In this document: positions 44,005 to 55,520 of the stretch, one piece after another
Position numbering within the stretch: the stretch's first letter is position 1
How the letters are laid out: each line of letters opens with the position of its first letter
Source of the DNA: Ascaphus truei
Taxonomy: Eukaryota > Chordata > Amphibia > Anura > Ascaphidae
Assembly: GCA_036426205.1 (NCBI GenBank)
Contig: WSYH01000212.1
Span: 62,001 to 126,000 of the forward strand
Direction of reading: 5' to 3'
DNA length: 64,000 nt
Made by a program: the position numbers and the translations under genes
The notes under the pieces: model-generated
The model's database searches: none
What the model saw: the letters and a program-made list of their open reading frames with translations, nothing else
What the model was told of the DNA's origin: nothing

Positions 44005-44849
44005 CCAGGAATATACCTACGGGACAATTCCTGAGGCTACGCAGGAATTGTAGTACGGCCCAAGAGTTTGAAAATCAAGCAGTGGACATGAAGCAAAGAT
44101 TTAAAAACTGTGGGTACTCTAAGAACTTCATTCGGAGGGCATATACACGAGCTAGAGACACTTCACGTACACCCCTACTCGCTGAGAGACAAAATACCAA
44201 TACACAAGAAACAAAGATCATACGGTTTATTGGTAAATTTAATAAACAGTGGAATGATCTGAAGGGCATCTTCGGAAAACACTGGCATGTACTGCAGGAC
44301 AGACCGACCATGACCTGCAGGAGGGCTAGGAACCTTAAAGATAGGTTAGTACACAGCCACTACCGAACCGTGACTCCCCGTACATGGCTAGGCGACAGGA
44401 GACCAGTGGGATCATATCCTTGCAGTTGCTGTCGGGCGTGCCCCTTTATGGGGGTCACGAAGAGCATTCCAGACAAGATAGACACAACAGAACACACTAT
44501 CACCAGCTTTATCAATTGCCTTACAGTGGGAGTCATATATCTCATTACCTGTAGATGTGGCATGCGGTACGTAGGGAAAACCCACAGGGCTCTAAAGGTG
44601 AGAGTCCTGGAACATCTGGGGGTGATAAGAAATTTTGTTGACACCCCGGTCGCGCGCCACATCAATGAACTCCACAACGGGGACCCAAAATATCTAACAT
44701 TCTGTGGGATAGAACATCTCCCCTGGGGCCCCCTGAAAGGCAATTGGGATAAGCGTCTTTTACAACGTGAATGCCAATATGTTTTCACCCTCCAGACCCT
44801 TCAGCCACACGGACTTAATGAGGGATACATTTATTCCCCATTTTTATAG
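43950..44849 (+). CDS. PLE-2 C-terminal part with GIY-YIG endonuclease
   Basis: The frame first shows HHPLHITRNIPTGQFLRLRR, typical of the post-RT linker. CSCCRACPFMG, a Cys-rich motif, follows. The GIY-YIG domain is GVIYLITCRCGMRYVGKTHR, then ALKVRVLEHLG with the catalytic Arg and Glu, and HINELHNGDP. It ends with the typical LNEGYIYSPFL and a stop at 44,847. All key residues of the nuclease are present, which suggests a recently active source. It would nick the target. Confidence 0.9.
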   Translation, partial: TTATNCLLRADSHHPLHITRNIPTGQFLRLRRNCSTAQEFENQAVDMKQRFKNCGYSKNFIRRAYTRARDTSRTPLLAERQNTNTQETKIIRFIGKFNKQWNDLKGIFGKHWHVLQDRPTMTCRRARNLKDRLVHSHYRTVTPRTWLGDRRPVGSYPCSCCRACPFMGVTKSIPDKIDTTEHTITSFINCLTVGVIYLITCRCGMRYVGKTHRALKVRVLEHLGVIRNFVDTPVARHINELHNGDPKYLTFCGIEHLPWGPLKGNWDKRLLQRECQYVFTLQTLQPHGLNEGYIYSPFL

Positions 44850-44934
44850 TTCCATACGACTTTATCCCCCCACTAGTACATATTTTGCATTCTGATTCTG
44901 CATATACACAGGTATCTGAGTGTACTTTAACATT

Positions 44935-45160
44935 CTGGGACTCGGGGAATACAGTTTGAGTTTTAAACTCACTATCGCCGTATTGACTGTTAGAGGCGGC
45001 ATTAAGTTCACACACTCCTACATGCATACATAACGATGTACATGCTCTCTCCTGTTTTGGGGTTTGGGGTATACAGTTGGAGTTTCTAAAACTCCCTGTG
45101 GTCGTTTTGACTATTAGAGGCGGCCGCCTTAAGGACCACACATTCCTACGATCCACACAT
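44935..45160 (+). repeat. Two-unit tandem repeat in PLE-2 3' region
   Basis: Two diverged units share GGGGTATACAGTTGGAGTTT (or GGGAATACAGTTTGAGTTTT), AAACTC and TTAGAGGCGGC. The first starts near 44,940 and the second near 45,062. Each contains a GAGTTT..AAACTC inverted repeat. It lies between the stop codon and the terminal repeat, where Penelope-like elements have untranslated sequence. Confidence 0.6.
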
Positions 45161-45573
45161 ACCTATCGGATATATATGTGTGTAACACATATATATATGT
45201 ATATACTTTTTAGAGGTTCATTAATCAACAGTATCGCTTTAATATCACCTTGGTCCCACTTCAGTTGTTGCCTGTGCATGTATTTCGCAATTCTTCAGCG
45301 GATTCCATGGCATACCACTTCTGTTCATTACTAACATGGGTGTACTAACACCTGTGAGGCTCATTTGTTACACTATATTAAATGGACCACACTTAAGGAA
45401 TATCCTTTTAATAGGGCATAAAGAGTACCACAATGTCAAATTAATTAGTAGGCAGATCTCTATATGCCCACGTCATGCTTCCCTGCCGAACATGATTGGC
45501 TTTTCAGAAAGACGCACCTCCAGCCAACCAAGATAAAACACCAGGGAAATGACGCTCTAGCAGTGCCTGCATT

Positions 45574-45613
45574 ACCTTGAGAAAGCGCCAGGTGGCGCGA
45601 AACGTACGTCGGT
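45574..45613 (+). ncRNA. Hammerhead-ribozyme-like motif of PLE-2
   Basis: Order: ACC (stem I), TTGAGAAA, a perfect stem GCGCC-AGG-TGGCGC, GAAAC, GTAC, GTC and GGT (stem I partner). The stem II hairpin, GAAA box, mini-stem III and cleavage triplet fit the minimal hammerheads of Penelope-like elements. The CUGAUGA box is altered, so self-cleavage is uncertain. It sits in the 3' region before the terminal repeat. Confidence 0.55.
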
Positions 45614-46296
45614 TTCTTTTAAGATGTCTCATCCATGACGTCATCATGTGGCGCGGGGTTGGAGTGGTGACTGATAGACGGAATAACCAGGTTGTATACT
45701 ACCTTCCCGGCAGGATCGCAAGCCTGCGATCGAGCCTATTGAAGGCTTACATTAAGACTGGGTTGTATATTGCAAGTACTGGTTGGTGCAGCAAGCTGCT
45801 TACATCTGCATGAGTCGGTCTGTCTCCCTGCTCCATATGTAAATAAGGAATACATCTGTTCACACCTAGCACAGCATATATGATATAGCAGACAGTATAC
45901 CTACCTGTTGAAGTACAACATCGCATGAGAGCAGTTACTGGGTAACTGATGTTTGGGAAACTTGCACAATATCTGTATCATTGAGCAGGTCATGCGTTTC
46001 TCTGTGCAGTGTATGTACGAGCGGCAGTAAATATTACATGCTCGCTCCTCTGTTTGGTGTGAGCAACAGGGAGGCATATATATCCCATTGAGGGAGTAGA
46101 TATAGTATCATATCTATCAGACCCATTCTTTGGTGCCATAGGATTACCTGTGTGATACTACTATAAGTGTACTTAGGAGGCACCCAATACGTTACCCTCG
46201 GTCCCCACCTACCCCCTGATCAATTTTGAACCCACTAGTTGTTATTTGTCTTTGCATAGATGTTGAATAAAATGTTTTATAATGTATTTGTAAATA

Positions 46297-46410
46297 GTGT
46301 ATGGGCTCCACCCAAGGATTAAATCCTTCCTAACCATTTATTTTGAGATAGCGAGTGCAATTAGGATCTTGTTGGGTTACTCTCTTTGTACCCTCCCCCC
46401 CCCTGTTTAT
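46297..46410 (+). repeat. PLE-2 terminal direct repeat, right
   Basis: This is the partner of 40,314-40,425. It is followed at once by TTCTTTACAGAAGT (46,411-46,424), the proposed target duplication. A poly(C) run at 46,394-46,403 distinguishes it from the left copy. Confidence 0.8.
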
Positions 46411-46424
46411 TTCTTTACAGAAGT

Positions 46425-47230
46425 GCAATTTTGAGTATTTATTCAACTAAACAATAAACTAATATTTGTTTAGTGGTGTGAGGCATTAAACACCATTTGA
46501 CGGCTCACAATTTTGGGTTACCAGGTCTATGCATAGGGATAAGGCTCCAGCACCACTAGCCCAACATAGCTTCAGTGTGTAGTATAATGTATCATATATT
46601 TAATCTGTTACCAATTAGTAATAGAATCTCTAGTGGTGGGTCTCTATTTAATTATCCACTAATTCCAGAAGAACTTTTCTCTGTGCTAAGTATTAGGTTG
46701 GGGTGTTATGAAATTATATAATTAAGACAGACTAACACCATTAATACGCTTTACTGAAAGCCCATATAAGCCTACACAGAGTTCTCCACTTTTAATATAT
46801 ATTTTATTTGTCATCCATTTTTCGTCATTGTTATTCAACCCCAAACCCATATATTTTTTAATTATACTATTAATAGTTGATCTTATACAGTATAGGGCGT
46901 CTCTTAGTGCCGTACAAAGGGATTCTTTCTCTCTTAGCATAACATAACAAACAATTAGATTTTATAATGGTTAAAGATCTGAAAATACATATTTTTACTA
47001 TCTGCATAAACTGCACAAAAATGACACCACCAGGTAGATCTTTTATTGCCTTAATAGATCTGCTTACTGCGATTCCATACCAAAATATTAGTTCTTTTCT
47101 TAAAGGGTAGGTTATTCGTCTAAAGCCATATACAGCTGCAACTGCCGGTTGTAGACTGCTTGCCTTGAGAATTATGCACTTAAACCCATCCCACACTATG
47201 AGATTCCTGCAGCACGCTGTGAGATCCATG
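46425..47230. other. No gene seen
   Basis: The stretch is AT-rich with only short frames lacking known motifs. It should be the pre-insertion sequence to the right of the Penelope-like element. Confidence 0.5.
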
Positions 47231-47245
47231 GAGCCAGACTAATGT

Positions 47246-47366
47246 CCCATCAAATAAACACAGTGGGGTCCCTGCATTTGAAAGGGACTCACACTGTGTG
47301 AATCCTACCGGGCTGGGAGTCCCATTCAAATGCAGGGATCCCCTCTGTGTTAATCCAATGGGCCAT
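47246..47366. mobile_element. Small hairpin MITE
   Basis: Inverted arms of about 37 bp lie at 47,252-47,288 and 47,319-47,355 (AACACAG..GGGGTCCCTGCATTTGAA and its complement). They face each other across a 30-bp loop. Half of the same repeat is seen at 57,634-57,710. Non-coding. Confidence 0.6.
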
Positions 47367-47823
47367 TACAGCCTGCTGTGGACAAACTCAAGAGTTACTG
47401 TGCGATGGTCACGGATTTTCCTTGGCAAGCAGTTTATAACCGGCAGTTGCATCTGTATATGAGACACGTTCTCAATTTTTTTAGAATCTGTAATACGGTT
47501 TTCCCATTGAATTATGCTGACATGCGATGTACAATAGTTTTACTACTTATTTATTTATTTATAAAATATTTTACCAGGAAGTAATACATTGAGAGTTACC
47601 TCTCATTTTCAAGTATGTCCTGGGCACAAATAATACATGTTTACAAATACAGTTACATAAATGAGCAGGGTATACATTATATACAAGACATTGCATGCAC
47701 AGTTAAAGATAATATATATTATGGGCGTATGAAACAGTTACAGACAAGATTAAAATGTGTGACAGACTTAGATTTGAAAGAACTTAAACTGGTGGTGGAT
47801 GTAAAAGTCTCTGGTAGGTTGTT

Positions 47824-48603
47824 TCAGTTTTGGGGTGCACGGTAAGAGAAGGAGGAGTGGCCGGATACGTTGTTGAGCCTTGGGACCATGAACAGTCTTT
47901 TGTAGTCTGATCTCAGGTGATAGGTGCAGCATGTGGTAGGGGTGAGAAGCTTGTTCAGGTAGCTGGGTAGCATGCCCATAAAGAATTTGAAGGCAAGACA
48001 AGAAAGGTGAACTTTGCGCCTAGACTCGATTGATGACCAATCTAGTTCTTTGAGCATTTCGCAGTGATGTGTGTTATAGTTGCATTGGAGAACAAAACGA
48101 CAAATTGAATTGTAGAGGGTGTCAAGTTTGCTAAGGTGGGTTTGGGGTGCTGAGTCATATACTATGTCTCCATAGTCAATAATTGTCATTAGCATCTGCT
48201 GTGCGATACGTTTTCTGACCAGAAGACTTAGGGAGGATTTGTTCCTGTAAAGTACCGCTAGTTTGGCATAGGTCTAGGTTGTCAGGGTATCAATGTGCAT
48301 CCCGAATGTTAAGTGGGAGTCAAACCATATGCCCAGGTATTTAAAACTAGTAACAGGAGTTAGGGTGGTGTTAGTGTTGGTTCTACTCTGGAGCTCAGTC
48401 GCTGGAAGCTTTACAAATTTAGTCTTGGGCCCAAATACCATTGTTACAGTCTTGTCAGTGTTTAAAAACAGTTTGTTTTGGGAAATCCAGTTTTCGAGTC
48501 TGAAAAAGTCAGACTGAAGTATGTGTTGAAGGTCAGAGAGACTATGGTTGTGTGCATATAGGATTGTGTCGTTGCATACATGTGTATTGAGGCTTCCTGA
48601 CAA
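47824..48603 (-). pseudogene. L2/Rex LINE: end of RT and C-terminal domain
   Basis: The frame 48,603-48,274 shows LENWISQNKLFLNTDKTVTM, then FGPK and SFKYLGIWFDSHLTF, which belong to the last RT motifs. The frame 48,195-47,824 shows IIDYGDIVYDSA, LDTLYNSICRFVL and KELDWSSIESRRKVHL, the conserved C-terminal domain of this LINE group. Confidence 0.8.
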
Positions 48604-48900
48604 GCTGTGGGAAGATCATTGATGAACACTGAGAAGAGTAGGGCCCCCAGAACAGAGCCTTGCGAGACGCCACAGGTGATATCCAGGGGGTTAGAGTTAG
48701 AGCCAGAGATGGACACATGTTGGGATCTACCTGATAGGTAGGACTGAAACCAGTTTAAAGCATGCTTCCCTATTCCAGAGCTTTGGAGTTTGTTAAGCAG
48801 GATAGCGTGATCAACAGTATCAAAAGCCTTTGCAAAATCTAGGAATACTGCACCAGTGAGTTGACCCCGTTCCATTCCACACTGGATTTCATTTCAAACT
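48462..48900 (-). pseudogene. L2/Rex LINE: RT catalytic region, degraded
   Basis: GAVFLDFAKAFDTVDHAILL, LSGRSQHVSI and CGVSQGSVLGALLFSVFIND are clear RT motifs. The following catalytic box, usually YADD, is degraded to MYATTQ. The enzyme cannot be active. Confidence 0.85.
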
Positions 48901-49240
48901 TTTAGCCGGGTAGTTACGGTAGAGTGTTTGGGGCGAAAGCCAGATTGGAATTGGCTAGGGAAATTTGTCTTGTTATAGTAATCGCTTAATTGGGAGTGGA
49001 CACATTTTTCCATGACTTTGGATAGGATTGGGAGAAGGAAGATTGGCCTGTAGTTTGAGACAGTGTTTTTGTCCCCACTTTTGAAGATTGGGACAACTCT
49101 GGCAGCTTTCCAGGTCTTAGGAATATGGCCTGCAGACAGGATAGAGTTGACTATTGAAGCAATTGGTTTGGCAATTGCTGAGGCACCAAGTCTTAGGAAC
49201 CTAGATTGTAGAAAGTCGGGTCCACATTGGCTGCTTAGTT

Positions 49241-50640
49241 TTAATTTGAGGAGCGCTTGTGTAATCCCTCTTCGGATACTGGGCCAAATTGAAAATTGTG
49301 GGCAGTGTTGGGAGGGGGTGGGGCTGTAGGGGTACTCCCAGGATGAGATTCAGGTTTGTGGTTTGGGTTGCGTTTCGCTAATAAGTTAGTAGCACACCCC
49401 ACAAAGTAATCATTGAATGCATTTGCAATGTCGTTGGGGTTTATCAGAGTAATATCGCCCATAGTGATATTACTTGGCTGTTGGTGGTTAGAAGGCTGGA
49501 AAATGTTGTTGATAACCTTCCAGAAGTTATCTGGGTTTGATGTGTTCTGGAGGAGATTGCCAGAGTAATATTGTGCTTTTGCATGCCTTGTTTGCCTTGT
49601 GCACATGTTCCGCAGGCATCTGTAGTGATTGAGATCCTTTTTAGTGCCAGTTACTTTGTGGCTTTTCCACAAGGCATCCCTGAACTGGTAGAGTGCTATA
49701 AGATCAGGTGTAACCCATGAAAGGTGGGCCCCCCGTACCCTTATTCTGCGAAGTGGAGCATGGGTATCACAGAGTTTTAAGAACTCGGATTGGAAATAGT
49801 CGAGCGCAGAATCAGGGTCGGGAATTAATTCGATTCTGTGCCAAGGGCAGTTGGTAAGGTCAGCCAGAAACTGTTGTGGGTTAAAGTTTCTAAATTTTCT
49901 AGTGAGGAGAACTTTAGGGCTTGATTGGGGTGGTTTAATTTTTCTTACACAGTACACTATTGCATGGTCACAGAAAAGGTCAGGAAGGATGCCAGAGGAT
50001 TGAATTCTGCTGGGATTTGAGGAGAGAATCCAGTCAAGCAAGGAATGGTTGTCTGATTTCAGGTTTGTCCGTGTGGGTTGGGAAATGAGTTGTGATAGGT
50101 TGTGACTTGAATTGTATCTGGATTTTGTGGTTTTTAGGGTCAAGCCAATTGAAGTTGAAATCCCCAAGAACTAGCAGCTCACTCTTCTCATTCAGAGAGG
50201 AAATGGAGCCAAGAAACTGGGTGATATCAGTCAGGGATTGTAGAGGGGCCTTAGGGGGGCGGTAGAGGCCAGCGAGCAAGATGGGCTTAGAAAAGGTGAG
50301 GCAGATTTTGCAACTAGCATTTCAAAAGAGGGTGGGCTTGGGGGGCAATTTAACAGTGTAAATTGTAATGTGTCTGCAATATAAAATAACACCCCTCCTC
50401 CTCTCTTGACCTATCTCTCCTAGAAATGGCGATATTTGCACCAGGGGTTTTAGGGGTTAGCCATGTTTCTGTAAGAACGATGGCTTTTGGTTTATGCATA
50501 AGGCACCATGCCCTTAGTTCATCCAGTTTGGGCAGCAGACTCCAGATATTTACATGGGCAACAGATAGCCCTTTTTGGAATTTGAAGGGGGTATTCTCAG
50601 GGGTATGGACAGAGTTGAAGTGGGAGGGCCTGGGTTAGAT
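49241..50640 (-). pseudogene. L2/Rex LINE: endonuclease and linker
   Basis: VAHVNIWSLLPKLDELRAW and LTETWLTP (about 50,580-50,470) start the apurinic-type endonuclease. LLVLGDFNFNWLDP (about 50,190) has the GDFN box. LLDWILSS and GILPDLFCDHAIVYC (50,040-49,930) end it. The linker continues through DLNHYRCLRNMCTRQTRHAK and NPDNFWKVINNI. Frames shift near 50,150 and elsewhere. Confidence 0.8.
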
Positions 50641-50999
50641 TCAATATACCTGCTAAAGAGAGTAATAGTATGAGTAGAAATTTGAGTAGTTGTTTGCAAG
50701 TTGTTACTTTATGATGTTTGCCATCTGAGTGTGCGGTGGTTGGTGTTTTGGTTTTCAGGGTTCTCCACCAACATTCAGTAGATAGTGCAAGGCTTTTGTG
50801 TAATCCAGGGTGTATGGTGATGTTGGGTGTGGGCCAGGAGGGAGGCGTTTGTAGTGGATAGAGAGAATAACATTTAAATGAGGCCATGAGAAAGAACAAA
50901 TTGGAGGTAAAAAGCAGGTTTATTATGCCAGAGGTAGGTAATGCCGCATGGAGCTGTTTTGAGCCAAACTACTTCATTGCTCACCAATTATGGTGCAAA

Positions 51000-51180
51000 T
51001 GATTTGAGTACTTTTTGAAGAAAGATTTGGAATTTAAAATTACAGCAAATGTATTCTATCAATTGAAATAACTTAAATATAATTAACAATTGGCTAGTAT
51101 GTTTGTGTGAGCTGATTTCTTCTACCAATTGAAAGAACTAAAATCTAATTAACAATTGGTTGGTATGAGCTGAATAGGCA
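51000..51180 (+). repeat. Two-unit tandem repeat
   Basis: Two units of about 75 bp share CAATTGAAA, AAT(A/C)TAATTAACAATTGG and TATG. They lie between the L2/Rex LINE and the next LINE fragment. No coding content. Confidence 0.5.
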
Positions 51181-51429
51181 GACCCCTCCCTTAATTGTTA
51201 GTCAAGTAACTGTGTTTTAGAGTATTTAAGTCAGTCTATCTTGGCTGTGAGCCATATGGCTGTGTAACATCTTAAGTGTCCCATTTAAAGTGTCTGTAGA
51301 GTTAATTTTGGAGTTGAAATTGGAGATGAAGTATAGAGGAAGATCTGGACTCTGCACAACAACTTTGCAACTGTGAGAATTTGACTTTCTAAATGCTGTG
51401 ATTATTTTTATTCTTCCTATCCTCAATAA

Positions 51430-52065
51430 CTAGGAAGTCTCTTGACCTGCATCTCACTATGCCCTCCCTGTTGCTTTTTTTGTTTACTATTTCCTCACTC
51501 CTTTGTGAACGTCTCTGTTCTCTCCAACTTCCTCATTCCCTACTGCAGCATTATTTATATACCTCTCTCCCAACAACTTCTTTACCCCTCAATAAAAAAA
51601 CACCCACACAAATCCTCTATCTACTCCTTCCTGCTGCTGAGGATCTCCCCTAAACCTGAACCCAAACATACGCATCTGATCTCACCCACGCCTCCCAGCA
51701 TCTCTTTCCCTGTAAATGGTGTTAACCTTCTTATTTAATACTGACTAACCTTAAAACTCTCCCCACAAATCAAGCATCCCAATAGCCTGCTCTCATAACT
51801 TTTGTCCCACACCCACAGTCACTCCTACCACCCATTCTATCCAAGCACTGCCATCTACAGCACGTATTCCCTTACCTGCTGTCTCTGTAAGTCTCCAATC
51901 ATATCACTTAGATTGTAAGCTCTTCGGGGCAGATATTTCCTTTCCTATTGTCGGATTTTGCTACACATATTGTATTATAATTCCCCATTCTGTATTCTTT
52001 GTGAAGCGCTGAGTACACTTTTGGTGCTATGTAAATAAAGACATACAATACAATATAATAGAGCA
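51430..52065 (+). mobile_element. LINE 3' end, plus strand
   Basis: The words TTAGATTGTAAGCTCTTCGG (51,910), GTGAAGCGCTGAGTACACTT and CTATGTAAATAAAG, followed by ACAATACAATATAAT, form the same 3' untranslated end as that on the minus strand at 29,137-29,330. It is therefore a second truncated member of that L2/Rex-group family. The upstream part is CT-rich without a recognisable RT. Confidence 0.6.
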
Positions 52066-52089
52066 AATAACATTTTCAGAAGATGGAAT

Positions 52090-55000
52090 CAGGTTAATTT
52101 TGTAACAATTTTTTCAGGTCCGAAAATCAATTCTATATACGGTTGTGTAGCTGTGATGGTACGGGTTAACCAGGTTCTCAAATAAAGATTACCCCTGGAC
52201 AGATATAAGGTTTCAAGAAAGTTAGCTGTTGAACCCAGTAACAATGTATGCTTTACATGTACTTTGTGTAAATAATGTATTTTATGTGTTTTTACCTTTC
52301 TAGGCATGCCAGCGAGCAGGGCTTGCTAGGGCATGAGTTTCAAAGGTTTTTTTTGCAGAGGAATTGTTGTCAGAATGTGCCTACGTAGTTGGGGTCCAGA
52401 GTTTTCGGTTCCCCTAAAAATATACCCGGGAAGCATGCCTGATTCTCGGATACATGTAGGCACATTGCTCTGGCAATATCTCCCCTTGAAAATGCTTGCG
52501 CAACTTACCGCTAGGGTTCCCTGCTTCAGCATAGCCCAAAAATGGGGCAAAGGGATGAAAAGTGCCTTGTAACTGAAGGTGTCCCTAGGTTAAAGGGGAT
52601 AACCCAGTTAATGCCCAGGTAGCCCAGAACATGTATTTGGTTCTTGGGTGCACCAACCGTAGATAAGGTTGTGAGGGGACTCTCAGAGTCCAGTCAAGGT
52701 CCCATAGACAGTGTGTGGGGAATATAGGCTGATAGAAAGAAAAGTATACTTTTCTATACTATTCCCCATACTCAGGGCTTAGGGATGTGCAGCGGCCATT
52801 ATTCTAACACTTCACGCGTTGTATACCTCAGAATACCCACATCATGGCGCATGATTTCTTCCAACCATACCGCCTTTAGATGCGAGTGCAGGTGAGTGCT
52901 GAAAATTGCATTTTAGTGTTTTGGTTTTTAAACATCTGAAATTGACACAGTAACACAGTACTGTACACATAACAATTCATTAATTTCATTGCATTTCATT
53001 GCACACAAAGAAACAGAATCCATGAAATTCAAACAAAGCAACCGCGATAAACACATGTGCCTGGGGCAATTGACCGCGATAGTGCCTCATGGAGTACAGC
53101 AGCGCACATGAAAACGGCTTCGTGATTTGTTCGAATAACGGCCGCTGCATCTGTATTAAAGTCTATTTTATTAATACATTGAAATTTACTGTTGTGTACT
53201 GTAATGAGCTAGGACTTTCGGAACCGATGTTCAGACAGGCTGCCAGGTCTAACCCATAGGTGCCAGTAAGTCTGCTGGACATCAGAGTTCAAAGCAGCAT
53301 GAGGATGCAGGAGGTGTAAAAGCCATTTGGGTAGCAGGTAGCAGCTCAAGTACCCAAGTCCGGGCACAATGGCATTCGTCCGGACTGCCATTTATTCTGC
53401 CAGACTTAGTGGAGCCTGACCCAGCAGGTGGCATTTAATAGACAGAGACAGAGGTGGCGAACTTGCGCATGTCCCTTGGCAAATTCATATTTCCCACTGA
53501 CCCGGCTTTCGATACCGGCTTGGCTCTGATTGGCTACTGAGAAAGTTCCCACGCGATGATTGGCTGCTGAGTTTTATAAATGAAACTCCAAATACTATAA
53601 GAAACGTCTGAGCCAATCAGGTTTGCGTTTTCTAGCGGTAGAAGTGCGGGCAGGCATTTCAAAGATGCTCTTGCGCTCATAGCAACCAGCTTCGATTTCA
53701 AGCCTGAAAAGCAAGAGATAAAGTGCCCACTTTGTATTAATCAAAAGTAGTGGTCGCGACTGGGATTTCAAAAGGGTCCAAATTCTCAGAAGAGAAGGGA
53801 GCGGTGGCGTGTGGAACTTCATGCCGTTTTGCAAACAAGGAGATTCCGGGCTAAGTCCCGGTCAGGGTAAACTCTTATTTAGGGTTCCCTGCACCTAGGG
53901 GTCTAGCTTTTGACCCCCAGCAAGTGTGCTTTTCGTCTATATTTTGTGTTTCCTTATGTGTATGAAAATTTATACTGAATAAATTACAACCAGGCTATAT
54001 TATAAAGGTCAAGCCCATTTGGTTACCCCTGCCTCGTATATAAGGGTCCAAGAGAGTTAGCTCTTGGGCCCAGTAGCATTGTAGTACTGCATTATACTGT
54101 CTGTAATAAAACTATTTTTTGTGTTTTCCCCTTTCTGGTCAAGCAATCAAGCAGGGATTGCTAGCGTATGAGTTTCAATGGAGGGATTGCTGAGGAACCA
54201 TTGACAGAATGTGCCTAGGAGGTTGGGGTCCAGAGTTACCGGTTCCCCAATAAATGTACCCGGGAATCATTCCTGATTCTCGGATACATGCAGACACATT
54301 GTCCCAGCATTACTTCCCCTTGAAAATGTAAGCACGACTCACCACTACCCTGCTTCTGCACAGCTCAGAAAGGAGAATGGGGCACAGGGATAAATATGTA
54401 TTCCTGTAGCTGAGGGAATCTCTAGGTTAAGAGGGGTACCCCAGTTAGTGTCAAGTTGACCCACAAACAGTATATGGTTTGTGTGTGCCTAACCATATAT
54501 AAGGTTTGTGGCGACTCTGAGAGTCCAAACTCTGTCAAAGTGAAAGTGTGTGGGGAATAAGGCAGACAGAAATAAAATGATAAAATTTTTCTTTCCTGTT
54601 GCCTGTACCCCAAGACCTTTCACCTAGAGTCCCATATAGCTGTAGGGGTTCCCCGAGACTCATATTGTATTAAAGTATATTTTAATGTTTCAACAATCAG
54701 AACCCATGTCCAAACAGGCCAGCCATGCAAACCCATTGGTGCCGGTATGTCTGCTGAACATCGGAGTTCAAAGAAGCCAGAAGATGCCCAGAGGTGCGAA
54801 TAGCATTTGGTTAGTGAGGAAAGGTGGAGAACTAGGTCTGGAGATCAATGGCAGTACTCCGGGATGCCACTTGCTCTGCCAGACCTATGGGCGCCTGCCA
54901 GTGGGTGGCATTGGAATATCTGGGGGGAGATGTGGCCGGCTTGAGCATGTCCCTTGGCTATTTCAAATTTCACAATAACACAGTTTTCTACCCGGCTTGT

Positions 55001-55520
55001 CTCTGATTGGCTGCTTAAGAAAGTTCCCAAGCGCTGATTGACTTTTCGGTCTGCTTCTATTTTATGAAAGAAGCAGGGAAAACTATAAAAAGCCATGAGC
55101 CAAAAAGATTGTGTGTCTCCCTTGAGTCAGAGCCGAAAGAGCGCGGGCGGGGTTTTTCAAAAATGCTTTGTTTGCAATAGCAAAGCAACTGGCTTCGATT
55201 TCAAGCCTAAAAAGCCTGCCCGCCAGAGACTAAGTCCTGCATTTTGCACACAAGCTCCCAGAATCCAACGTAGTGGTCGCAGCTGGAATTTTATGCCGAT
55301 TTGAGTTCCAGGAGATTTGGGCTAACTCGCGGTCAGGAAGGACCAAGTTCTGAGAAGAGAACGTAGCGGTGGCGTATGGAATTTTATGCCGGTTTGGGTT
55401 CCAGGAGATTCCGGTCAGGGTAAAACTCTCTTTGTGTATTTACAAATAAATAGGGTGTATTTACGCGTATATTTTGTGTTTCACTGTGTGTAAGCGAATA
55501 AATGTCGAATAAATTACAAT
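52090..55520 (+). repeat. Two diverged direct repeats, about 1.8 and 1.5 kb
   Basis: Unit 1 covers about 52,150-53,990 and unit 2 about 54,000-55,520. Shared landmarks in the same order are AGAGTTAGCTCTTG-like, GGGATTGCTAG, CCTGATTCTCGGATACATG (52,438 and 54,268) and CATCAGAGTTCAAAG/CATCGGAGTTCAAAG (53,280 and 54,760). The last ones are CGATTTCAAGCCT and TCCCGGTCAGGGTAAA followed by GAATAAATTACAA. Both units have AATAAA-type signals at their ends. No protein motif is visible. They may be LTRs or tandem units of an unknown element. Confidence 0.6.

Larger units (their letters stand above)
40278..46410 (+). mobile_element. Nearly complete Penelope-like element (PLE-2)
   Basis: A direct repeat of about 112 bp (GTGTATGGGCTCCACCCAAG onward) flanks the coding part at 40,314-40,425 and 46,297-46,410. 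The 14-bp word TTCTTTACAGAAGT lies at 40,264-40,277 and again at 46,411-46,424, exactly where the right repeat ends. It is therefore probably the target duplication. Coding order is N-terminal protein, reverse transcriptase and GIY-YIG. A segment inside the 5' part (about 40,516-41,520) looks like a later LTR-element insertion. A hammerhead-like motif is at 45,574. Confidence 0.8.
47545..50930 (-). mobile_element. L2/Rex-group LINE, minus strand
   Basis: Endonuclease, reverse transcriptase and C-terminal frames are all recognisable on the minus strand. The 3' end lies at the TTTATTTATTTATAAAATAT region near 47,550, with CAGGAAGTAATACATTGAGA next to it. A piece of this 3' end (ATTTTACCAGGA) also appears at 18,885. 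Frameshifts and stops separate the domains, so it is inactive. Its exact clade (L2 versus Rex1-like) was judged by eye only. Confidence 0.8.
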
